Shown in pieces: positions 51,934 through 60,211 of a stretch of 64,000 bases of DNA. This DNA is from a virus. The stretch lies in IMG/VR virus record IMGVR_UViG_3300012269_000002, positions 1 through 64,000 of that record. The stretch is one strand, 5' to 3'. Position numbers and translations under genes: made by a program. The first letter of the stretch is position 1. The number at the start of each line of letters is the position of its first letter. The notes beneath the pieces are model-generated. The model was not told the origin of the DNA. It did no database searches and worked only from the letters and a program-made list of their open reading frames with translations.

Positions 51934-53202
51934 ATGATAAAAATAGAAGAATTAGAAGAGGAAGTTTCAGTTTATGATATCACTGTAGATGGTAATCATA
52001 ATTTCTACGCTAACGACATTTTAGTACATAATTGTACTGAAATAATGGAGGTTAGTACACCTGATGAAACAGCCGTATGTAACTTAGCTAGTGTCGCACT
52101 ACCAAAGTTCGTTGAAATCCCAAGTGGTAAAGTTAAATCTAAAGATAAGGAATTAAGAACATTCGACCATGATGGGCTATATGATATAGCATATCAGATT
52201 ACGGTTAACTTAAATCAAGTTATCGATATTAACTGGTATCCAACAGAAAAGGCTAAAAAGTCTAATTTTAGACATAGACCAATTGGTATCGGTGTTCAAG
52301 GTTTAGCTGATACATTTGCCATGTTAGGTTTACCGTTTGAATCAGATGAGGCTCAAAAATTAAATAAAGAAATTTTTGAAACGATTTATTTTGCATCTAT
52401 GACAGCATCTATGGATTTGGCTAAAATAAGTGGTTCTTATGAAACATTTGAAGGTTCACCAGTATCTAAGGGTATCTTCCAATTCGACATGTGGGAAATG
52501 GAAGAAGGTGAATTATCTGGAAGATGGGACTGGATTAAGTTGAAAAAAGCGGTAATTAAAAATGGTGTTAGAAATTCATTATTATTAGCACCGATGCCAA
52601 CAGCATCAACAGCTCAAATATTAGGTAATAATGAATGTTTTGAACCATATACCACCAACATATATAAGCGTAATGTTTTAGCTGGTGAATATATCATAGT
52701 GAATAAACATTTAATAAGTGATTTAATCGACTTAGGGTTATGGGATGATAAACTTAGAATTGATTTAATCAAGAGTAATGGTTCTATTCAGAGTATTGAT
52801 AGAATACCACAGAACGTTAAAGATATTTATAGAACTGTTTGGGAAATGAAATCCTCAACACTACTTAAAATGTCAAGGGATAGAGGTTTATTCATTTGTC
52901 AATCTCAATCAATGAATTTATTCATAAGGGATGCAAATACGGCTAAATTATCAAAAGCTTTGATGTATGGTTGGAAATTGGGTCTTAAGACTGGTATGTA
53001 TTACCTAAGAAGTAATTCTAGCGTTTCGGCCAAACAAAGTTTAGGTGCCGAAGTTCAACAAAGAGTAATCGAAGAGGTAAAACAAGAAGTGCCCGAAACT
53101 AAGTTAGTTGCACCCATTGTAAGCTCGATAGCCGAAGAAGAAGCACTTAAGGGTGTTACTTGTAGTTTGGATGACCCCGATTGTGAGGCATGTGGTAGTT
53201 AA
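51934..53202 (+). CDS. nrdA: Ribonucleotide reductase large subunit, C-part, led by intein C-half
   Basis: Third NrdA gene. Residues 1-33 are the C-half of split intein B (51934-52032), MIKIEELEEEVSVYDITVDG to NFYANDILVHN. After it come C+1 and 389 extein residues: CTEIMEVSTPDETAVCNLAS (the two active-site Cys, E. coli C439 and C462), RHRPIGIGVQGLADTFAMLG, LLLAPMPTASTAQILGNNEC and the C-terminal redox pair in DPDCEACGS. Required splicing residues are all present. Total NrdA extein from three genes is 821 residues, near normal (E. coli 761). A terminator follows. Confidence 0.93.
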   Translation: MIKIEELEEEVSVYDITVDGNHNFYANDILVHNCTEIMEVSTPDETAVCNLASVALPKFVEIPSGKVKSKDKELRTFDHDGLYDIAYQITVNLNQVIDINWYPTEKAKKSNFRHRPIGIGVQGLADTFAMLGLPFESDEAQKLNKEIFETIYFASMTASMDLAKISGSYETFEGSPVSKGIFQFDMWEMEEGELSGRWDWIKLKKAVIKNGVRNSLLLAPMPTASTAQILGNNECFEPYTTNIYKRNVLAGEYIIVNKHLISDLIDLGLWDDKLRIDLIKSNGSIQSIDRIPQNVKDIYRTVWEMKSSTLLKMSRDRGLFICQSQSMNLFIRDANTAKLSKALMYGWKLGLKTGMYYLRSNSSVSAKQSLGAEVQQRVIEEVKQEVPETKLVAPIVSSIAEEEALKGVTCSLDDPDCEACGS

Positions 53203-53223
53203 ATGTAATTAAGTATTAATATT

Positions 53224-53257
53224 AAAGGTCTTTCAGCGATGTTAGACCTTTTTTTAT
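53224..53257 (+). terminator. Terminator after nrdA
   Basis: 8-bp stem (aaaggtct / agaccttt) with a 12-base loop followed by a T-run. Confidence 0.85.
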
Positions 53258-53291
53258 TTTACCATTTATTTTTTAAAAAATTTTATTATAA

Positions 53292-53298
53292 TATTTAT
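53292..53298 (+). promoter_or_regulatory. Candidate late-promoter motif before gp25
   Basis: AATATTTATGATAAAAT, 21 bases upstream of the ATG at 53313, directly after the nrdA terminator. Confidence 0.5.
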
Positions 53299-53312
53299 GA
53301 TAAAATAGTATT

Positions 53313-53702
53313 ATGGCTGGTAATGGAGTTTTCATAAATATAGGCTTTCCCTTTAGTGAAAGTAATAGAGGGTTTTTCTTAAAATTAAATAATGATGATA
53401 AGGGTGCCATCAAATCTGATTTAATGCATTTAATACTCACCAGAAAGGGTGAGAGGTTGTATATGCCAGAATTTGGTACAAACCTATTGAAATATATTTT
53501 TGAACCAAATGATAACGTAACCCAAGAGGATATTAAAAGGGAAATAAACCTTACAGTTAAAAAATATCTACCAAATCTACAAATAAACGGGGTTATCGTT
53601 AACGAGAATGAGGCAACACCATATGGTGTAACAGTTAGAATAGATTATACCGTAACAGATGACGTATTCCAAGAAACAGACTTCGTTATAATTGAATTAT
53701 AA
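53313..53702 (+). CDS. Baseplate wedge protein gp25-like
   Basis: 129 residues, close to T4 gp25 (132). The conserved core is DLMHLILTRKGERLYMPEFG followed by TNLLKYIFEP and IKREINLTVKKYLPNLQINGV, the GPW/gp25 family pattern. It joins the wedge to gp6 and the tube/sheath start, and helps trigger contraction. The gp6-like gene follows 63 bases later, with its own late-type motif. Confidence 0.93.
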   Translation: MAGNGVFINIGFPFSESNRGFFLKLNNDDKGAIKSDLMHLILTRKGERLYMPEFGTNLLKYIFEPNDNVTQEDIKREINLTVKKYLPNLQINGVIVNENEATPYGVTVRIDYTVTDDVFQETDFVIIEL

Positions 53703-53745
53703 AATATAACTTTTATTTACTTTTAATATATTTTATTTATTATAC

Positions 53746-53752
53746 TATTTAT
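53746..53752 (+). promoter_or_regulatory. Candidate late-promoter motif before gp6
   Basis: ACTATTTATAATAAAAT, 20 bases upstream of the ATG at 53766; shares TATTTATAATAAAA with those at 13372 and 26755. Confidence 0.5.
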
Positions 53753-53765
53753 AATAAAATAAACT

Positions 53766-55583
53766 ATGGCCAAGAAAATAAATTATAATTCAAGGAATTT
53801 TGCTGATGTAAGACAAGAGTTAATCAGCTTTGTTAAGCAATATTACCCAGATATATTCAATGATTTTAACGATGCATCGGTTGGTATGATGTTATTGGAA
53901 TTAAATGCCGCTGTTGGTGACATGTTATCTTTTCATACCGATAGGATGTTTCAAGAAACCCAATTAGATTACGCACAGGAAAGAGGTTCAATATTATCTA
54001 TGGCCAGAACTTTTGGATTAAAGGTTCCTGGTAAAAGTCCATCGGTAACAATTGCCGATTTTTCCGTTACGGTTCCAGTATTAGGTGACACGTTCGACAT
54101 TTCATACGCACCAATATTAAGAAGAGGTGTTCAAATAAGTGGTGGTGGTAAAGTATTTGAAACTACTGACGAAATAGATTTTTCAAGTCCGTTTACTACT
54201 GGTGGAATACCCAATAGATTGATTATACCTAATTTTGATTCTAACAATACATTAATTAATTACAGGTTAACTAAAAGGGAAATGGTTATTAACGGTGTTA
54301 GTAAAACCTTAAAGAGAGTTTTAACTGGTGATAATATTAAACCATTTTTTGAAATAATATTACCAGACGATAATGTATTATCCATAAATTCAATTATTTC
54401 ACTAGAAGGAACCAACTATGTAACAATACCCACAACAAATCAATTCTTTGACGAGGATTTAAGATGGTATGAGGTAGATGCCCTGGCCGATGATACGGTT
54501 TTTATTCCTAATAACGATGTAATTAGTGATAATTCAGCGATTATCCCAGGTAAATTCTTTAGGGTCAATCAAAGATTTATAAGGGAATATACTGATAATG
54601 GTTTTACCAGAATTATATTCGGTGGTGGTTCAGAAGATGTTAGTTCTTTATCTAATTTTGGGGTAAACCCAAACCTAGTTAATAGAATAGGGGATTTTAT
54701 TAATAATTTATCATTAGGTATAACCCCTAAACCGAATACCACTATGTTTATTCAGTATAGAGTTGGTGGTGGTGCCGATACCAATGTTGGACCAAACTTA
54801 TTAACGACCATTAATCAATCCGAAACAATTGTAAACGGACCAAACTCAACGGTTAATCAATCCGTTAGAAATTCACTTACGGTAACTAACCCGTTACCAG
54901 CTTTAGGTGGTAAGGACGAACCATCAATTGAAGAATTAAGGAATTTGGTTAGATATAATTTCTCATCACAAAATAGGGCCGTAACACTTCAAGATTATAA
55001 AACTAGGATAGCTTTGATGCCAGGTGAGTTCGGAGTGCCCTTTAGAGTGAACGTAATGGAGGAACAGAATAAAATTAAGGTCTATGTCTTAACATTGGAT
55101 AACGATGGGGATATAAGCACGTCATCGAATATGACGTTAAGAAATAATGTAGCTACTTACTTATCCGATTATAGAATGATAAATGATTTTGTTGAGGTGG
55201 GTAATGGTAAGGTATATAATTTAGGTTTTGAGGTCGATTTATTTATTGATAAACAATTTTCACAATCACAGGTAATTTCTCAAACGATTATCGAGATTAC
55301 AAATTATTTCAACATCAATAACTGGGGTATGGGTGATAATATTTATTTAACTCAGTTAATAGAACAAATAAATAATGTAAGTGGTGTTATAAACGTTGTT
55401 GATTTAAGGGTTTATAATAAAGTAGGTGCTGGTAGGTATTCTTCAAATGAAATACCACAACCTTACATTGATGATGAAACAAGACAAATAGATTTATTGG
55501 GTGAATATACCATTTTTGGTGACCCAGTGGGCATGTTTGAAATTAAAAGACCAGACCTAGATATTCGTGTTAGGGTAAAATAA
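53766..55583 (+). CDS. Baseplate wedge protein gp6-like (baseplate J family)
   Basis: 605 residues (T4 gp6 is 660). The N-terminus FADVRQELISFVKQYYPDIF, then DASVGMMLLELNAAVGDMLSF and DRMFQETQLDYAQERGSIL, is the typical gp6/baseplate J start. Later PSIEELRNLVRYNFSSQNRA and VTLQDYKTRIALMPGEFG are the J-family C-terminal core. By family gp6 dimers form the continuous ring of the inner baseplate. It follows gp25 as in T4 and precedes a small membrane protein gene. Confidence 0.93.
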   Translation: MAKKINYNSRNFADVRQELISFVKQYYPDIFNDFNDASVGMMLLELNAAVGDMLSFHTDRMFQETQLDYAQERGSILSMARTFGLKVPGKSPSVTIADFSVTVPVLGDTFDISYAPILRRGVQISGGGKVFETTDEIDFSSPFTTGGIPNRLIIPNFDSNNTLINYRLTKREMVINGVSKTLKRVLTGDNIKPFFEIILPDDNVLSINSIISLEGTNYVTIPTTNQFFDEDLRWYEVDALADDTVFIPNNDVISDNSAIIPGKFFRVNQRFIREYTDNGFTRIIFGGGSEDVSSLSNFGVNPNLVNRIGDFINNLSLGITPKPNTTMFIQYRVGGGADTNVGPNLLTTINQSETIVNGPNSTVNQSVRNSLTVTNPLPALGGKDEPSIEELRNLVRYNFSSQNRAVTLQDYKTRIALMPGEFGVPFRVNVMEEQNKIKVYVLTLDNDGDISTSSNMTLRNNVATYLSDYRMINDFVEVGNGKVYNLGFEVDLFIDKQFSQSQVISQTIIEITNYFNINNWGMGDNIYLTQLIEQINNVSGVINVVDLRVYNKVGAGRYSSNEIPQPYIDDETRQIDLLGEYTIFGDPVGMFEIKRPDLDIRVRVK

Positions 55584-55604
55584 ATAGAATTAAATAAAAA
55601 AGTT

Positions 55605-55976
55605 ATGGGTTGTAGTAGTTGTAAAGATAAAAGTAAGGGGTTCCTTCCAAATGGGGGTGTCAATAATGCAGATAATAGTGGATTATCATTAGTTGAAAAG
55701 ATAGTAATATTTATAACTAAAACAATTGGTTTTATTATAGGTGGGGCTATTTTAGCTATTATTGTTATACCATTTTCACTATATACCTTATTTAAGATAG
55801 TTTATTTTGAAGAATCAATAGATATTACTGGTGCCTTGATAAGTTTAGGTAATATACTAATGAAAGACCGCAGTGGTGATGACGATTTGAATGATGTTAA
55901 CATTGACGATATTGACTCACAGGATTATGAATTGGTTGGTGTCGATGACATAACCGATGACTTTAAAAATAAATAA
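55605..55976 (+). CDS. Small membrane protein with MGCSSC N-terminus
   Basis: 123 residues. A Cys-rich start (MGCSSCKDK) is followed by a 35-residue hydrophobic stretch (VIFITKTIGFIIGGAILAII, then VIPFSLYTLFKIVYF) that should form one or two membrane helices, then an acidic tail (DDDLNDVNIDDIDSQDYE). It is not a classical lipoprotein, since the Cys lies right at the start with no signal peptide. It lies 21 bases after gp6 and 3 before the long tail protein, which also has a hydrophobic region. Function unknown. Confidence 0.65.
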   Translation: MGCSSCKDKSKGFLPNGGVNNADNSGLSLVEKIVIFITKTIGFIIGGAILAIIVIPFSLYTLFKIVYFEESIDITGALISLGNILMKDRSGDDDLNDVNIDDIDSQDYELVGVDDITDDFKNK

Positions 55977-55979
55977 TTA

Positions 55980-58900
55980 ATGTCTGATAATATTAGAATA
56001 AAAACAACACCAGGTGGTGGGGATAAGCGACTTAACGTAAAAATTGACCAGAAATTCGATTTTATCGAAATACTTTCACTTAAAATCTCACAAGAGGAAG
56101 CATATAGAAAATTCTGTTCGGACTACGGGGTTGTGGTCGGTAGGGTTATTGTTAATAATGGGTTAGGTGTACCTAATGCCAAGGTTTCTATTTTTATACC
56201 GATAGATGAAGAAGATTCAATAGACCCAGAAATACTTGGACTTTACCCTTATGAGGTTATAACCGATAAGGATGAAGATGGTATTGGTTATAATTTAATG
56301 AGTAGAAGTGCCAGGGGTAAGGATGATTGTTACACATCAATAGGTACGTTCCCAAGTAAAAGGGAAATACAGGATAACCCAGAAATGACTGAAATTTATA
56401 CCAAATATTATAAATTCAGTACAACTACAAACGAATCTGGTGATTTTATGTTATTCGGGGTACCAGTTGGGACCCATTACTTACATGTAGATGCTGACAT
56501 ATCGGATATTGGTATATTATCACAAAGACCTTATGATTTAATTTCACAAGGTGTTGATAAAAATAAATTTTATTCAAGTAATAAATTTAAGGGTAGAACT
56601 GAAGACCCGAACTTAACGCAGTTAAAAACGGTATCACCAGTGAGTGTTTCCGTTGTCCCATTTTGGGGTGATATAGATGAGTGTGAAATAGGTATTACTA
56701 GGGTTGATGTTGATTTAAAAACAACGATTATCCCAACTGCAATATTTATGGGTTCCATATTCAGCGACAATGAAAAAAATAGTGTAAATAAAAATTGTAG
56801 ACCAAGAAAAAACTTAGGTAAGGGTGATGAACTCGATACTGGTGGGGGTTCAATTAGAATGTTACGTTATAAAAACGATGGGTCAATAGAGAATTTTGAC
56901 GTAGAGGGTGGTAGGGTTATAGACGATAATGGTGTTTGGGCCTATCAGATACCTATGAATATCGATTATGTGATAACTTCAGAAGATGGTACTTTAATTC
57001 CATCTGAAGACACTACTAAGGGTATAGCTACCAGAGCTAGAGTTAGGTTTAAAGTGGACATGGATTCAACGGGTGGTGAAGGTAGACTTAGAGCTAGGGC
57101 TAGTTATTTAGTACCACATAACCCAGATAATTATTTTGATTCGGATTATTCGTTTGATAATACAACTAAGGATAAACATTTTACCGATTTATTTTGGAAT
57201 AAGATTTATACGGTTAAAAATCATTTAACAAGGGTTCAGGGTGTTTCTAATGTGGAAAGAAGAACGTTTGTTGGTTTAAAAGATGTAGACGAGGGTGGTA
57301 TTAATAACCCTTTACCATTTAATAAAATGGATACCAAGACAAACCCATTATTTGTGGTTATTTGTATAATTCTTTCAATAATGGTATCACTAATTTGTTT
57401 TATTAATAGTTTTATTATAATAACTATTAATCTTATTTTTTCGGGAATAAATGCTTTATTAAGAATGGTATGTAAAGTTATTTCTTCTTTAGCACTTGGT
57501 ATAACAGATGCAGTACCCCGTAAAATTGGTCCTTTTAAAATATGGAGTGATGAAAAAAAAGATAAATTTAGACGTAAGGCATGTATGGGTTGTTGTGAAA
57601 ATAATAGTTGTACCAGATGTAATTGTAATAATATTATAAAATTATTAGGTTATATCACACTTGGATGTAAAGAAGAAAAATATGCGATATGTGGTGGTGG
57701 TAAAGGTTGGTTGAAAAAAGCGACTCTAGAGGCTACTATATATAGACTTAGTCTTGATGTAAACGAACCAACAGATAATGCAGGTGAATGTCCTAAAGAA
57801 CCAGATTCTATTCCAGGTAATTTTCATTACCCTGGTGATTTACATTGTCATGAAGAAACAAAAATATTAGATATTTTTAAAATAGAAGATGCTGGATTTT
57901 TAAATTGTATATTATTACAAATTGCTGAAGCACTTAATGTATTTAAATTTGATTTTTATAATGATTGGATAAATGGTACATTATATTCATTTTTACTTAA
58001 ATATAAGAAAAAGAAAAATAATGAAGGTAAATATTGTAATGTTGATAATAGTTATAGTAATTATATAGTTGATAGCTGCACATCCGCACCACCACAAGAC
58101 CCAAGCGCAACCAGTGATAAGGTTGATTTAAGAGGTGGGGTCGATAGTAGTAGAAATATTAAAATTAATGAGGGCTATATTAAGCGTTTTAAGGGTGAAT
58201 TATTTTATGCTGCATATACAAGAACAAATGGTTATAAATTATTTGCAACAGATGTAGTTTCCTTAGGTTCCATTCTTGACTGTGATTGGCAAGGTGTACC
58301 TAAAATATATCCATGGTTAGTTGAAACAACATATAATGCACCACCACTCCAACATGAATATGTTATATTGGATAACGGTCAAAGAGTTATTGATGTATCT
58401 GGTTATAATAGCAATGACTGTAATAATAATAATAGTCCCTTAATAGGTGAAATTACTTGTTTCGGTTTAAAAACTGGACCAAAACAATGTAATAATATTA
58501 AAAGATTTAGTGAATTGGGTATGGGCCTAGATGAAAGGCGTATCGAGGATGGTGGATTGAATGTTGATAATACAATAAGTAATACAGACATTGAGAATCC
58601 GTTCATTAGAGGTGCCTTTGTATTCGCAAATAGACAATCTCAAATAGGTGGGGCAACAATACCATTAACATATATAGATAGTTTATCTGGTGGTCAATAT
58701 AGTTATGACTATAACGACCCAACGTATAACCTATTTAGAAACCCTAATAAAAAAAGAATATGGCAATACGAAGATTCATTCTACTTTTATTTTGGACTTA
58801 ATGCTGGTAAAACTGCATTAAATCTAATGTTAGATAAATTCTTCCCTACATGCATACCAGAAGTCGATAATGATTTCTTTGTACTGGTAAATAATATTAT

Positions 58901-60209
58901 CGATGATGATAATGGTCCATTACCAACAGGTTCAATTGAAATAGACGTTATAGGTGGTATCGGTCCTTTTTCTTTCCAATGGGTTGGGCCAGTAGTAAAT
59001 GGTATTCAATATCCAACAGTAAACGATACCCAAAATATTAGTGATTTATTTGTTGGCACATATAACTTAATAGTAATCGATTCAATAGGTAATGTAATAA
59101 AAGGTTCCTTTATTGTACCAGGACCTCCTAGTGTTTTTTGCGAAGTACAAACGGTACCAACTAGTTCTTTTGGTGCATCCGATGGTGAAATAATTGTGGG
59201 TATTATAAGTGGTACACCACCATATAGTATTGAATTATATAATGCCATAACTAATAATTTAATTAATACAGTATCTAATATAATAACTTCTTCATATAAT
59301 ATTACTGGTTTATCTAGTGGTAATTATAGGGTTTTAGTTAAAGATAATGGAACACCTGAAACACAGTGCTCCACTATTGTAAGTATAACTGAACCAGGGG
59401 CGTTAAATATTGTGGTTGACGGTTCATCCGTTGGGTGTTTTGGTTCAACTAATGGTAGAGCTACTGTTGATATAAGTGGTGGGTTACCACCATATACTAT
59501 ATTATGGTCAAACGGTGGTAATACTACAAGTATTAATAATTTAGGACCTGGTAATTATTCAGTAACCGTTACTGACATTGCTGGACAAAGTGATAATGGG
59601 TCATTTACGGTCACGAACCCACCACAAATTAATTATAATATAACAAGTAAAAATATTACTTGTTTATTTACGGATGATACTGAATTCAAAGAGGGTCTTG
59701 GGTCCGAAGATGGTGAGATAACCGTAAACGTATTAGGTGGTGGTTCACCTCCATTTACAATATCATTACAAGGGGGTTATAATGATATATCAAGAGTAAT
59801 TAATGGAAACTCAACGGTATTTAGTAATTTACCTTATGGTTCATCGTTATTCTTTGATTCATATACTGTTATTATTACTGATTCTAGGGGTTGCTCTAGA
59901 ATAGAAGATGTTTTTATTTATAGACCAGAATTTAAATTAGGTGGTAGTTTGGCCTATAATTCAAATACCTTAACAGCGACAGCAATAGGTGGGTTTGCGG
60001 TAACAACTGATGAAGATGGAAACATAATCGGAAATTACACGTACAGATGGGAAACTATTCTTTCTGGTGGTTCAAACTTTACTGCGGTGACAACAACGAC
60101 CAATAACCAATATACACCAACAACATCTGGTAGATGGAGAGCTGTTATTATCGATAATAACGGAACTGGTGGTGCATGTGAGTTTATAACAAACGAAAGG
60201 ACTGTTTAA
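55980..60209 (+). CDS. Long tail protein with hydrophobic/Cys-rich region and SprB-like repeats
   Basis: 1409 residues. The N-terminus GVVVGRVIVNNGLGVPNAKV is like a carboxypeptidase regulatory/Cna-B type beta sandwich. Residues about 453-500 are strongly hydrophobic (PLFVVICIILSIMVSLICFI, NSFIIITINLIFSGINALL), enough for two membrane helices. Next is a Cys cluster (KACMGCCENNSCTRCNCNN, about 530-552). Residues about 975-1315 contain four SprB-like repeats (GGLPPYTILWSNGGNTTSI, LGPGNYSVTVTDIAG; others are more diverged), the module of the flavobacterial gliding adhesin SprB. It starts 3 bases after the small membrane protein and 2 bases before the next structural gene. It is likely a host-contact or membrane-contact tail protein. 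Confidence 0.65.
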   Translation: MSDNIRIKTTPGGGDKRLNVKIDQKFDFIEILSLKISQEEAYRKFCSDYGVVVGRVIVNNGLGVPNAKVSIFIPIDEEDSIDPEILGLYPYEVITDKDEDGIGYNLMSRSARGKDDCYTSIGTFPSKREIQDNPEMTEIYTKYYKFSTTTNESGDFMLFGVPVGTHYLHVDADISDIGILSQRPYDLISQGVDKNKFYSSNKFKGRTEDPNLTQLKTVSPVSVSVVPFWGDIDECEIGITRVDVDLKTTIIPTAIFMGSIFSDNEKNSVNKNCRPRKNLGKGDELDTGGGSIRMLRYKNDGSIENFDVEGGRVIDDNGVWAYQIPMNIDYVITSEDGTLIPSEDTTKGIATRARVRFKVDMDSTGGEGRLRARASYLVPHNPDNYFDSDYSFDNTTKDKHFTDLFWNKIYTVKNHLTRVQGVSNVERRTFVGLKDVDEGGINNPLPFNKMDTKTNPLFVVICIILSIMVSLICFINSFIIITINLIFSGINALLRMVCKVISSLALGITDAVPRKIGPFKIWSDEKKDKFRRKACMGCCENNSCTRCNCNNIIKLLGYITLGCKEEKYAICGGGKGWLKKATLEATIYRLSLDVNEPTDNAGECPKEPDSIPGNFHYPGDLHCHEETKILDIFKIEDAGFLNCILLQIAEALNVFKFDFYNDWINGTLYSFLLKYKKKKNNEGKYCNVDNSYSNYIVDSCTSAPPQDPSATSDKVDLRGGVDSSRNIKINEGYIKRFKGELFYAAYTRTNGYKLFATDVVSLGSILDCDWQGVPKIYPWLVETTYNAPPLQHEYVILDNGQRVIDVSGYNSNDCNNNNSPLIGEITCFGLKTGPKQCNNIKRFSELGMGLDERRIEDGGLNVDNTISNTDIENPFIRGAFVFANRQSQIGGATIPLTYIDSLSGGQYSYDYNDPTYNLFRNPNKKRIWQYEDSFYFYFGLNAGKTALNLMLDKFFPTCIPEVDNDFFVLVNNIIDDDNGPLPTGSIEIDVIGGIGPFSFQWVGPVVNGIQYPTVNDTQNISDLFVGTYNLIVIDSIGNVIKGSFIVPGPPSVFCEVQTVPTSSFGASDGEIIVGIISGTPPYSIELYNAITNNLINTVSNIITSSYNITGLSSGNYRVLVKDNGTPETQCSTIVSITEPGALNIVVDGSSVGCFGSTNGRATVDISGGLPPYTILWSNGGNTTSINNLGPGNYSVTVTDIAGQSDNGSFTVTNPPQINYNITSKNITCLFTDDTEFKEGLGSEDGEITVNVLGGGSPPFTISLQGGYNDISRVINGNSTVFSNLPYGSSLFFDSYTVIITDSRGCSRIEDVFIYRPEFKLGGSLAYNSNTLTATAIGGFAVTTDEDGNIIGNYTYRWETILSGGSNFTAVTTTTNNQYTPTTSGRWRAVIIDNNGTGGACEFITNERTV

Positions 60210-60211
60210 TT

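Noticed and set aside
51934-52032. Signal peptide on the NrdA C-part
   Set aside because: The N-terminal 33 residues are an intein C-half ending in HN and are not a membrane-targeting sequence.
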